Below, piece by piece: positions 1 through 7,447 of a DNA stretch of 64,000 nucleotides. The stretch is taken from assembly GCA_963705885.1 (NCBI GenBank), contig OY970120.1, positions 2,542,001-2,606,000 of the forward strand. The letters are read 5' to 3'. Positions within the stretch are counted from its first letter, which is position 1. Each line of letters opens with the position of its first letter. This DNA comes from MFD01275-c22 sp963705885. GTDB taxonomy: Bacteria > Actinomycetota > Actinomycetes > JACCUZ01. The position numbers and the translations under genes are program-made. The notes under the pieces are model-generated. The model saw only the letters and a program-made list of their open reading frames with translations. It was not told where the DNA came from and made no database searches.

Positions 1-1
1 G

Positions 2-160
2 ATGAAGGCGGCCGACAGGTCGGGCGCGTCGCACGCGGTCGTGGTGGGCGAGCGAGATCTCGCGGCCGGTGTCGCGCAGGTGAAGGACCTGTCCACCGGC
101 GACCAGACCGCCGTCCCGCTCGACGACCTCGTCGCACACCTCCAGGAGCTCCTTCCGTGA
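2..160 (+). CDS. hisS: Histidine--tRNA ligase, C-terminal end (partial)
   Basis: This open frame enters from the left edge and ends at the TGA that overlaps the aspS start (GTGA). About 52 residues are visible, including HAVVVGERDLAAG and VPLDDLVAHLQELL. They look like the last strands and helix of the anticodon-binding domain of class II histidyl-tRNA synthetase. The hisS-aspS order is common in Actinomycetota and Firmicutes and supports the call. The catalytic domain lies outside the window, so the identification rests on the tail and on context. Confidence 0.75.
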   Translation: MKAADRSGASHAVVVGERDLAAGVAQVKDLSTGDQTAVPLDDLVAHLQELLP

Positions 161-1956
161 TCCGCACCCACACCGCCGGCTCACTGCGCGCGTCGCACGC
201 CGGCCAGTCCGTCACGCTCGCCGGCTGGGTGGCCCGCCGACGCGACCACGGCGGCGTGGCCTTCATCGACCTCCGCGACGCGTCCGGCTTCGTGCAGGTC
301 GTTGTCCGCGACGAGGAGGTCGCCGCCGGCCTGCGCAACGAGTTCTGCCTGCGCGTGGCGGGTGAGGTCAGCCTCCGGCCGGAGGGCAACGCCAACCCGA
401 ACCTGCCGACCGGCGAGGTCGAGGTCGTGGCGGCCGAGGTCGAGGTGCTCAGCGAGTCGGCCCCGCTGCCGTTCCAGATCGACGAGCACGTCGAGGTCGG
501 CGAGGAGGTGCGGCTGCGTCACCGCTACCTCGACCTGCGCCGCCCCGGTCCGGCGGCGGCGCTGCGCCTGCGCAGCGAGGTCAGCCGGGCGGCGCGCACG
601 GTGCTGCACGACCGCGACTTCGTCGAGGTCGAGACCCCGACGCTGACCCGCTCGACGCCGGAGGGGGCGCGCGACTTCCTCGTGCCCGCCCGGCTGCAGC
701 CGGGCAGCTGGTACGCCCTGCCGCAGTCGCCGCAGCTGTTCAAGCAGCTGCTCATGGTGGCCGGGATGGAGCGCTACTACCAGATCGCCCGCTGCTACCG
801 CGACGAGGACTTCCGGGCCGACCGGCAGCCCGAGTTCACCCAGCTCGACATCGAGATGAGCTTCGTCGACCAGGACGACGTCATCGAGGTCGGCGAGGCC
901 GTGATGGCCGCCCTGTGGCGCCTGGTGGGCCACGAGATCCCGCTGCCGATCCCGCGCATGACCTACGCGGAGGCGATGGCGCGCTTCGGCACAGACAAGC
1001 CCGACCTGCGCTTCGGGCAGGAGCTCGTCGACTGCACGGCGTTCTTCGACAAGACGCCGTTCCGGGTGTTCCAGGCCGAGCACGTCGGCGCGGTCGTCAT
1101 GCCCGGCGGGGCCTCGCAGTCGCGTAAGGAGCTCGACGCCTGGCAGGACTGGGCCAAGGCGCGCGGGGCGCGCGGTCTCGCGTACGTGCTCGTCGGCGCC
1201 GACGGCGAGCTCGGTGGCCCCGTCGCCAAGAACATCTCCGACGAGGAGAAGGCCGGGCTGGCGGGCCATGTCGGGGCGGCGGCCGGCGACGCGGTGTTCT
1301 TCGCGGCGGGTGCCGCCACGCCGTCGCGGGCCCTGCTGGGGCACGCGCGGGTGGAGGTGGGCCGCCGGTGCGGTCTCGTCGACGAGTCGGCCTGGGCGTT
1401 CCTCTGGGTGGTCGACGCGCCGCTGTTCGAGCCCAGCGCGGCGGCGCGAGCGAGCGGTGACGTCGCGGTCGGCGCGGGCGCGTGGACCGCGGTGCACCAC
1501 GCGTTCACCTCTCCCAGGCCGGAGTGGGTCGACCGGTTCGAGGAGGACCCGGGCGCCGCCCTCGCGTACGCCTATGACCTGGTGTGCAACGGCAATGAGA
1601 TCGGCGGCGGCTCGATCCGTATCCACCGGCGCGACGTGCAGCAACGGGTCTTCGCGGTCATGGGACTCACCGAGGACGAGGCGCAGGAGAAGTTCGGGTT
1701 CCTGCTCGACGCCTTCGCGTTCGGCGCGCCGCCGCACGGCGGCATCGCGTTCGGCTGGGACCGCATCGCCGCGCTGCTCGCCGGGTCGGACTCGATCCGC
1801 GACGTGATCGCCTTCCCCAAGAGCGGCGGCGGCTACGACCCGCTGACGGCCGCCCCGGCGCCGATCACCGCGGAGCAGCGCAAGGAGGCCGGCGTCGACG
1901 CCGTGCCGGCGGAGAAGAGGGCGTCGCCCGAGGCGGCGGACGCGGTCACGGGCTGA
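157..1956 (+). CDS. aspS: Aspartate--tRNA ligase
   Basis: Class IIb aminoacyl-tRNA synthetase that charges tRNA with aspartate in the cytoplasm. The 599 residues match the bacterial-type length. An N-terminal OB-fold anticodon-binding domain covers about residues 1-110. Class II motif 2 is at about 207-232 (ARCYRDEDFRADRQPEFTQ), the bacterial GAD insertion lies at about 290-425, and motif 3 is at about 527-550 (GIAFGWDRIAALLAG). The GTG start overlaps the hisS stop, which implies translational coupling. Many actinobacteria lack AsnRS and use a non-discriminating AspRS with GatCAB; the sequence alone does not show which type this is. The 3' end overlaps the convergent histidine kinase gene by 11 bases. 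Confidence 0.97.
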   Translation: MIRTHTAGSLRASHAGQSVTLAGWVARRRDHGGVAFIDLRDASGFVQVVVRDEEVAAGLRNEFCLRVAGEVSLRPEGNANPNLPTGEVEVVAAEVEVLSESAPLPFQIDEHVEVGEEVRLRHRYLDLRRPGPAAALRLRSEVSRAARTVLHDRDFVEVETPTLTRSTPEGARDFLVPARLQPGSWYALPQSPQLFKQLLMVAGMERYYQIARCYRDEDFRADRQPEFTQLDIEMSFVDQDDVIEVGEAVMAALWRLVGHEIPLPIPRMTYAEAMARFGTDKPDLRFGQELVDCTAFFDKTPFRVFQAEHVGAVVMPGGASQSRKELDAWQDWAKARGARGLAYVLVGADGELGGPVAKNISDEEKAGLAGHVGAAAGDAVFFAAGAATPSRALLGHARVEVGRRCGLVDESAWAFLWVVDAPLFEPSAAARASGDVAVGAGAWTAVHHAFTSPRPEWVDRFEEDPGAALAYAYDLVCNGNEIGGGSIRIHRRDVQQRVFAVMGLTEDEAQEKFGFLLDAFAFGAPPHGGIAFGWDRIAALLAGSDSIRDVIAFPKSGGGYDPLTAAPAPITAEQRKEAGVDAVPAEKRASPEAADAVTG

Positions 1957-3355
1957 GCCCGCCGCCCGTGGGTCCGGGCGCCAGGGGGAGCCGGACCACG
2001 AAGCGCGCGCCGGAGGGCTCCGCGTCGCCGACGGAGACCGAGCCGCCGTGGCGCTCGACCACCGACCGGACGATCGCCAGTCCGAGCCCGGCTCCGCCGT
2101 CGCGCCGGGTCCGGGCCTGGTCGGCGCGGACGAAGCGGTCGAACACCACCTCGCGCCGGTCGGGCGGGACCCCGGGGCCGTCGTCCTCGACCACGAGCCG
2201 GCACGACCCGTCCTGCGCGGCGAGCCGCACGGTGACCGCCGAGTCCGCGTGGCGCACCGCGTTGTCCAGCAGGTTGCGCACGACCCGGCTCAGGGCGGCC
2301 CGGTTGCCGCGGACGGGGGCGGCCGAGACGTCCGAGGTCCGCAGCGCGACCGAGGTCGCGGGCCGGACCCGGGTCACCTCCTCGAGCACGACGTCGTCGA
2401 GGTCCACCGGGGCGAGCGGACCCAGGTCCGCGCCCTCGTCCTCGCGGGCGAGGAAGAGCAGGTCGCGCACGATGCCCTCCATGCGCTGCGTGTCGGCGAG
2501 CAGGTCGCGCCCGACGTCGGGCCAGTCCGTGCCGGCCGGGTCGCCGAGGGCGACCTCGAGCTGTGCCCGGAAGCCGGCCAGCGGGCCCTGCAGCTCGTGG
2601 GACGCGTCGCCGACGAACTCCTGCTGCCGCCGGCTGAAGGCCTCGAGACGGTCGAGCATCTCGTTCATCGTCACGGCGAGCCGGCTCACCTCGTCCGACG
2701 TGTCGGGGACCCCGACCCGCCGGTCGAGGCCGGCCCCGGTCACGGCCGCGACCTCCCGCCGGACGCCCTCGACGGGGCGCAGCGCCCGGCCGATCGCGAC
2801 CCAGGCGCTCAGGGCGAGGACGAGCAGCAGCAGGGGCAGGCCGACCGCCAGCACGCCCTGCACGACCGCGACCGTCTCCGACACCGCCTCGAGGCTCGCG
2901 CCCACGTAGGCCGTGACCGGGCCCGACGGGGTGTCGCTGCGCACCGCCCAGACGCGGAAGTCCTCGATGTCCTCACCGTCGGCGAGTGCCAGGGTCCGGG
3001 CCTGCGGGGCGCCGCCGGTCGGGCGGAAGGTGGCGACCGGCCCCTGCCCGGCCACGTTGGCCGTGCCGGCCAGGACGCGGCCCGAGTCGTCGACGACCTG
3101 CGCCACGTCGTCCTCGCTGCCCGCGGTGATCGTCGCCGGCAGCCCCTCGGCGGCCGCCAGCGCGGCGAGGTCGAGCGCGCGCAGCCGCGCCGCGTCGTCG
3201 ACACCGTCGACGAGAGCGTTCCGGAGCACGACGAGCAGGGCGGCGGCGCCGACCGCGAGCGCCAGGACGACGACGGCGGTCGCCAGCAGGGTCGTGCGGC
3301 CCCGGACCGACCGCGGCAGCACGCGACGGACCGCCGGCGCGCGCCGGTCGGTCAC
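1946..3355 (-). CDS. Two-component sensor histidine kinase
   Basis: Membrane-bound sensor kinase of 469 residues. TM1 is at about 22-45, an extracytoplasmic sensor segment follows, and TM2 is near 160-185. Then come HAMP, a HisKA H-box (GDASHELQGPLAG), an N-box (NLLDNAVRHA), a G1 box (VEDDGPGVP) and a G2 box (GGAGLGLAIV), so the kinase core is complete. The H-box reads SHELQGPL where most relatives have SHELRTPL. I chose the GTG at 3355 because it follows the response regulator stop after one base and precedes the first plausible transmembrane helix; upstream sequence in this frame is the regulator gene. It is co-transcribed with the upstream OmpR-type regulator and should phosphorylate it. 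The signal is unknown. Confidence 0.93.
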   Translation of the reverse strand: MTDRRAPAVRRVLPRSVRGRTTLLATAVVVLALAVGAAALLVVLRNALVDGVDDAARLRALDLAALAAAEGLPATITAGSEDDVAQVVDDSGRVLAGTANVAGQGPVATFRPTGGAPQARTLALADGEDIEDFRVWAVRSDTPSGPVTAYVGASLEAVSETVAVVQGVLAVGLPLLLLVLALSAWVAIGRALRPVEGVRREVAAVTGAGLDRRVGVPDTSDEVSRLAVTMNEMLDRLEAFSRRQQEFVGDASHELQGPLAGFRAQLEVALGDPAGTDWPDVGRDLLADTQRMEGIVRDLLFLAREDEGADLGPLAPVDLDDVVLEEVTRVRPATSVALRTSDVSAAPVRGNRAALSRVVRNLLDNAVRHADSAVTVRLAAQDGSCRLVVEDDGPGVPPDRREVVFDRFVRADQARTRRDGGAGLGLAIVRSVVERHGGSVSVGDAEPSGARFVVRLPLAPGPTGGGLSP

Positions 3356-3356
3356 C

Positions 3357-4034
3357 TCACCCACCGTCCGCGTCGAGGCGGTAGCCGACGCCCCGCACGG
3401 TGCGCAGGCTGCTGCGGCCGAACGGCTCGTCGACCCGGCGCCGCAGCTGTCCGACGTAGACCTCGACGATGTTGGGGTCGCCGTCGAAGGCGAAGTCCCA
3501 GACGTGCTCGAGGATCTCGGACTTGGACAGCACGTCGCCACGCCGGCGCATGAGGAACTCGAGCAGGGAGAACTGCCGCGGGGTGAGCTCGACCGGGGTG
3601 TCGCCGCGCCACACGCGGTGGGTCGCCGGGTCCAGCCGCAGGTCCCCTGCCACGAGGACGGCGGGCCGCTCCTGCTGCCCGCGCCGCAGCAGGGCGCGCA
3701 GCCGTGCGAGCAGGACGACGTACGAGAACGGCTTGGACAGGTAGTCGTCGGCGCCGGTGTCCAGCGCGCGGGCCTCGTCGACGTCGCCGTCGCGGGCCGT
3801 GAGCATCAGCACCGGCGACCAGTTGTCCGCGGCCCGCATCCGCGCGCAGACCTCGTAGCCGGACAGCCCGGGCAGCATGATGTCGAGGACCACGGCGTCG
3901 TACGACGTCTCGGTGGCGCGCCAGAGACCCTCGGTGCCGTCGGCGGCGACGTCGACCGCGAAGCCCTCCCGCTCCAGCCCCCGACGGACCGCGCCGGCGA
4001 CGACGTGGTCGTCCTCGACGATCAGGATCCGCAC
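3357..4034 (-). CDS. OmpR/PhoB-family response regulator
   Basis: DNA-binding response regulator of 225 residues. The receiver domain begins RILIVEDDHVVAG. The phosphoacceptor Asp lies in AVVLDIMLPG and the conserved Lys in DYLSKPFSY. A winged-helix Trans_reg_C domain follows (LTPRQFSLLEFLMRRRGDVLSK and the terminal RTVRGVGYRLD). The GTG start at 4034 gives the canonical receiver N-terminus. The gene is first in a two-gene operon with the kinase and is divergent from rarA; the 76-base gap (4035-4110) must hold both promoters. It belongs to the MprA/TcrA-like actinobacterial group, but the regulon cannot be read from here. Confidence 0.94.
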   Translation of the reverse strand: MRILIVEDDHVVAGAVRRGLEREGFAVDVAADGTEGLWRATETSYDAVVLDIMLPGLSGYEVCARMRAADNWSPVLMLTARDGDVDEARALDTGADDYLSKPFSYVVLLARLRALLRRGQQERPAVLVAGDLRLDPATHRVWRGDTPVELTPRQFSLLEFLMRRRGDVLSKSEILEHVWDFAFDGDPNIVEVYVGQLRRRVDEPFGRSSLRTVRGVGYRLDADGG

Positions 4035-4110
4035 GGGTCCACGGTCCCATGTCGGGCCTGAGCGTGCGCTGAAGAGCGTGGCGCCCGATGGCGTTGTTAC
4101 CGTCTCGGCC

Positions 4111-5442
4111 GTGGACCTGTTCGAGGCCGCGGCCGACGACCGTGGGGACGCCGGCAAGCCGCTGGCCGTGCGGATGCGCCCGCGCACCCTCGACGACGTC
4201 GTGGGCCAGGACCACCTGCTGGTGCCCGGGTCGCCGCTGCGCCGGCTGGTCGACGGCGACGGCGGTGTCGCCGGGCCCGCGTCGGTGATCCTGTGGGGGC
4301 CGCCGGGGACCGGCAAGACGACGCTGGCCTACCTCGTGTCGTCGGCCACCGGGCGCACCTTCACCGAGCTGTCCGCGGTGAACGCGGGCGTCAAGGACGT
4401 GCGGGCCGTCGTCGAGGCCGCGCGGCGGCAGAGCGCCATGAGCGGGCGCGAGACGGTGCTGTTCATCGACGAGGTGCACCGGTTCTCCAAGACCCAGCAG
4501 GACGCCCTGCTGCCCGCCGTCGAGAACCGCTGGGTGACCCTCGTCGCGGCGACGACCGAGAACCCGTACTTCTCGGTGGTGTCGCCCCTGCTGTCACGGT
4601 CGCTGCTGCTGACCCTGGCGCCGTTGGACGACGGGGGGGTCGAGCAGGTCGTCCGCCGGGCGGTGACCGACGAGCGCGGCCTCGGCGGTGCGCTGGAGGT
4701 GTCCGACCAGGCGCTGGCCCACCTGCTGCGGGTGGCGGGAGGCGACGCCCGCCGCGCCCTGACCGCGCTCGAGGCGGGTGCCGGTGCCGCGCTGGCCGTC
4801 GGGTCCGACGTCCTCGACGTGGCGACGCTGGAGGCGGCCGTCGACCGGGCGGCGCTGCGCTACGACCGTGACGGCGACCAGCACTACGACGTCATCTCGG
4901 CGTTCATCAAGTCGATCCGCGGCTCCGACGCCGACGCGGCGCTGCACTACCTGGCGCGGATGGTCGAGGCCGGCGAGGACCCGCGGTTCATCGCCCGGCG
5001 CCTCGTCATCTCCGCGTCCGAGGACATCGGGCTGGCCGACCCGACCGCGCTGCTCGCGGCCGTCGCGGCGGCCGACGCGGTGGCGCTGATCGGGATGCCC
5101 GAGGCGCGCATCAACCTGGCGCAGGCGGTCATCCACCTCTGCCTGGCGCCGAAGTCCAACGCCGTGGTGGTGGCCGTGGACAGCGCCCTGGCGGACGTAC
5201 GCGCCGGGCTGGCCGGGCCCGTGCCGCCGCACCTGCGCGACGCCCACTACGGCGGCGCGGCGACGGTCGGCTCGGGCGAGGGCTACGTCTACCCGCACGA
5301 CGAGCCCGGCGGGGTCGCGGCGCAGCAGTACCCGCCCGACGCGGTGCTGCCCCGCACCTACTACCGCCCGACCGGGCACGGTGCCGAGTCGCGCCTGGCC
5401 GAGCTGTGGGACCGCCTCCGCACCCACATCCGCGGCACCTGA
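4111..5442 (+). CDS. rarA: Replication-associated recombination protein A (MgsA/RarA AAA+ ATPase)
   Basis: AAA+ ATPase of 443 residues that acts at stalled replication forks. Walker A is GPPGTGKT (about residue 65) and Walker B is LFIDEVHRF (about 117). The segment TTENPYFSVVSPLLSR is typical of the family, as is the C-terminal tetramerisation domain (GSDADAALHYLARM, RRLVISASEDIGLAD). The GTG at 4111 places DLFEAA at the N-terminus as in actinobacterial homologues. A longer reading would run into the regulator promoter region. The gene is alone on its strand before the 62-bp repeat at 5452. Confidence 0.95.
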   Translation: MDLFEAAADDRGDAGKPLAVRMRPRTLDDVVGQDHLLVPGSPLRRLVDGDGGVAGPASVILWGPPGTGKTTLAYLVSSATGRTFTELSAVNAGVKDVRAVVEAARRQSAMSGRETVLFIDEVHRFSKTQQDALLPAVENRWVTLVAATTENPYFSVVSPLLSRSLLLTLAPLDDGGVEQVVRRAVTDERGLGGALEVSDQALAHLLRVAGGDARRALTALEAGAGAALAVGSDVLDVATLEAAVDRAALRYDRDGDQHYDVISAFIKSIRGSDADAALHYLARMVEAGEDPRFIARRLVISASEDIGLADPTALLAAVAAADAVALIGMPEARINLAQAVIHLCLAPKSNAVVVAVDSALADVRAGLAGPVPPHLRDAHYGGAATVGSGEGYVYPHDEPGGVAAQQYPPDAVLPRTYYRPTGHGAESRLAELWDRLRTHIRGT

Positions 5443-5451
5443 CCGTCACCA

Positions 5452-5513
5452 ACATTGCGCTGACACACCGCTCGGGCGGCGTGTCTGGTGTCGCAGCGCG
5501 CAAAGGATCATGG
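5452..5513 (+). repeat. 62-bp palindromic repeat, copy A
   Basis: Starts ACATTGCGCTGACAC and ends GCGCGCAAAGGATCATGG. It aligns without gaps to the 62 bases at 6612-6673 (about 44 of 62 identical, with the outer ends best conserved). The two ends are roughly complementary (TTGCGC..GACAC against GTGTC..GCGCGCAA), so a long imperfect hairpin is possible. The element lies between the convergent 3' ends of rarA and the DUF559-like gene, where it could also terminate transcription. Nothing in it codes for protein. Confidence 0.7.
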
Positions 5514-5535
5514 AAAGGACGGCAGTCGACCGCCG

Positions 5536-6495
5536 TCACCAGCTCGGCACGGTCGGCGGCAGGGGGCCGGGCTCCCAGGTCCAGTCACCGCGCGGTGCCC
5601 TCCGGGCCCTGCTCCAGCCGCTGCGCAGCCTCGACCGCGTGCGAGCCTGGAACGGCCCGAGGTCCGGGTTCGACACCCTCACCACCGTGAGGCCGCAGTC
5701 CTCGAGACCCTCCTCGCGGGCGTTGTCGAGCGCATGCCGGGTCTCCTCCCGGTGCCCCGAGCCGTCGTACTCGCCGAGCAGCCCGGACTCCGGCTCGAGC
5801 AGGTCGCCGATGCCGAGCAGCCGACCGGTGCCGTCGCGGACCGTGGCGTTCACCTCGGGGACGGGAAGGCCGCAGTCGAGCACCCAGAACAGCCGGAACG
5901 CTGTCTCGCGCGGCGATCGCGCCCGGAAGGTCGCCATCTGCAGCGCCCGCCGAGCGAGCGGGACGCCTCGCCATCCCGGTCGCGCGGCGAGGTAGGCCGC
6001 GACCTCGTCGAGGAGCTCCGGCCGGCCTCGCGCGAGCACGTCGAGCGCCGTGACCCGCTGCAGCAGCGTGCCGGTCCGCGCGAGGTCGAACGCGGTGCGC
6101 ACCGGCGTCGTGACCCGCACGCCGCCGACCACCGCGACGTCACCCTCGCCGAGCTCGGAACGCCAGGGCACCACTCTTCGTCCGCGGCGGCGGCTCGTCC
6201 CCGGCGGCAGGCACAGGGGGACCGGCAGCCAGTCGTGCTCCCACTGGCCGTCGAGCTCCGTGACCCCGCCGACGACCGCGGCCGCCCACCCGCCCAGCGC
6301 CCCGTCCGACGGGAGAAGCCCGGACGCGTCGAGCGCGCGCTGCAGCGCGCCGGCGGGATCAGTCGTGCCCCACACGTGCACGCCGCGGTACGGCGAGCGC
6401 CAGAGCGGGCCTCCGATCTCGCGCCATCCCACGCCGAGCAGACTCAGGTCGCCGCGGCTGAACGGGTGGTCGAGGTCCTCCGGGTACGTCGGCAC
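5536..6495 (-). CDS. DUF559-type / AbiEi-antitoxin-like protein with putative PD-(D/E)XK nuclease fold
   Basis: A 319-residue protein of a family widespread and poorly understood in Actinomycetota. The N-terminal part has the layout of AbiEi-like winged-helix proteins (GVGWREIGGPLWRSPYRGVHV, then RVTTPVRTAFDLART at about 130). The C-terminal part resembles DUF559/Vsr-type nuclease folds: an acidic strand (GIGDLLEP) followed by GLLGEYDGSGH at about 240. A catalytic D-E pair is plausible but not proven. It sits alone, opposite to its neighbours, and is bracketed by two copies of a 62-bp palindromic repeat, which suggests it moved in as a unit. No toxin partner is adjacent. Function unknown. Confidence 0.75.
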   Translation of the reverse strand: MPTYPEDLDHPFSRGDLSLLGVGWREIGGPLWRSPYRGVHVWGTTDPAGALQRALDASGLLPSDGALGGWAAAVVGGVTELDGQWEHDWLPVPLCLPPGTSRRRGRRVVPWRSELGEGDVAVVGGVRVTTPVRTAFDLARTGTLLQRVTALDVLARGRPELLDEVAAYLAARPGWRGVPLARRALQMATFRARSPRETAFRLFWVLDCGLPVPEVNATVRDGTGRLLGIGDLLEPESGLLGEYDGSGHREETRHALDNAREEGLEDCGLTVVRVSNPDLGPFQARTRSRLRSGWSRARRAPRGDWTWEPGPLPPTVPSW

Positions 6496-6611
6496 GCGGC
6501 GACGATGCGGCCCACCTCACGGACGTACGACCGTGGCGCCCGGGTCGGTGGACGACGCCCGCCGATCGCCCGGCTGTGGAGAACCCCGCCCCGACCCCCG
6601 CCGCCCCACAG

Positions 6612-6673
6612 ACATTGCGCCGACACCCCAGACACGCCGGTGATCCGGTGTGTCGGCGCGCAATGGATCTTGG
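6612..6673 (+). repeat. 62-bp palindromic repeat, copy B
   Basis: Second copy of the element at 5452-5513, in the same orientation and of identical length, starting ACATTGCGCCGACAC and ending GCGCGCAATGGATCTTGG. The inverted arms are better preserved here: TTGCGC/CGACAC faces GTGTCGGCGCGCAA, and an inner arm CACGCCGG faces CCGGTGTG around TGAT. It lies upstream of the DUF559-like gene start and about 20 bases before the predicted promoter of the downstream gene. Confidence 0.7.
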
Positions 6674-6694
6674 GGGTGGGGACGCGGAACGGAC

Positions 6695-6724
6695 CTGACC
6701 GGTGCGCAGGGCCCGCGATAGGGT
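6695..6724 (+). promoter_or_regulatory. Predicted housekeeping sigma promoter of the DUF948 gene
   Basis: CTGACC (6695-6700) and TAGGGT (6719-6724) are separated by 18 bases. Transcription would begin near 6731, almost exactly at the ATG at 6732, so the transcript is probably leaderless, a common arrangement in Actinomycetota. There is no good Shine-Dalgarno sequence at this start, which agrees. Confidence 0.5.
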
Positions 6725-6731
6725 TCGGCGC

Positions 6732-7163
6732 ATGTCGGTCGGAGACGTCGCGGGGCTCATCGCCGCCATCGCATTCGTGCTGCTCGTGGGTGCGCTCGCG
6801 GTCCCGCTCGTGAAGCTCGGCGGCGTGCTCGACGAGTCGCGCAACATGATCAAGGGCGTTTCCGACGAGACCGTCCCGCTGCTCAGCGAGGTCACCACGA
6901 CCGTCGCCACGACCAACGCCCAGCTCGTGCGGGTCGACGCGATCACGTCCAACGTCCAGGCGGCCACCGGCAACGTCTCCGCGCTCACGGCCCTGCTCGC
7001 GGCCACCCTGGGCAACCCGGTGGTCAAGGTCGCCGCGTTCTCCTACGGCGTGCGCAGCGCGCTGTCCGGCTCCTCCAGCAAGCGCACCGCGCGCAAGGTG
7101 CGTGACCAGGAGCGGGCCCAGCGGGCCGCTGCCCGCGCCGCAGCCCGGCGGAAGTCCGGCTGA
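6732..7163 (+). CDS. DUF948 domain-containing membrane-associated protein
   Basis: 143 residues with one N-terminal transmembrane helix (about 7-27, IAAIAFVLLVGALAVPLVKL). A heptad-like amphipathic stretch follows (about 30-90) with many Thr, Val and Asn residues, then a basic C-terminal tail (ERAQRAAARAAARRKSG). This is the DUF948 layout, found next to alaS in many actinobacteria. The molecular role is not established. The stop codon overlaps the start of the next gene by one base, so the two are translationally coupled and run on into alaS. Confidence 0.85.
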   Translation: MSVGDVAGLIAAIAFVLLVGALAVPLVKLGGVLDESRNMIKGVSDETVPLLSEVTTTVATTNAQLVRVDAITSNVQAATGNVSALTALLAATLGNPVVKVAAFSYGVRSALSGSSSKRTARKVRDQERAQRAAARAAARRKSG

Positions 7164-7447
7164 TGCGCCGGGTGTTCTGGGTCGCCGTCGGGGCGGCCGC
7201 CGGGATCTACGCCGTCCGCAAGGTGCAGAGGACGCTGCACACCTACTCGGCGTCGGGGCTGGCCGAGCGCGCCGGCGGCCTCGGTGACTCGCTCAAGGCG
7301 TTCGCCGAGGAGGTCCGCGCCGGCATGGCCGAGCGCGAGGCCGAGCTGCGCGACGCCCTCGGGCTCGACGACGACCCCGACCTCAGCCCCGCCGAGGCCG
7401 CCGAGCTGATCGACCACCCGGCCCGACCGCGGAGGGGCAGGACCTGA
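7163..7447 (+). CDS. Small alaS-linked conserved protein (DUF6167-like)
   Basis: 94 residues. A short N-terminal hydrophobic segment (VFWVAVGAAAGIYAVRKV) leads into an amphipathic helical region (SLKAFAEEVRAGMAEREAELRDALG). The ATG overlaps the stop of the DUF948 gene, and its own stop overlaps the alaS ATG, giving a tightly coupled trio. The family recurs in this position in actinobacteria, but no function is known to me. A role at the membrane together with the DUF948 protein is only a guess from linkage. Confidence 0.8.
   Translation: MRRVFWVAVGAAAGIYAVRKVQRTLHTYSASGLAERAGGLGDSLKAFAEEVRAGMAEREAELRDALGLDDDPDLSPAEAAELIDHPARPRRGRT

Noticed and set aside
181..1737. Long minus-strand open frame opposite aspS, and similar long antisense frames opposite carB (39921-42734), metK/priA and others
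   Set aside because: High-GC coding DNA leaves long stop-free shadows in other frames. These have Arg/Pro/Ala-rich nonsense composition and no motifs, while the sense frames are clear enzymes.
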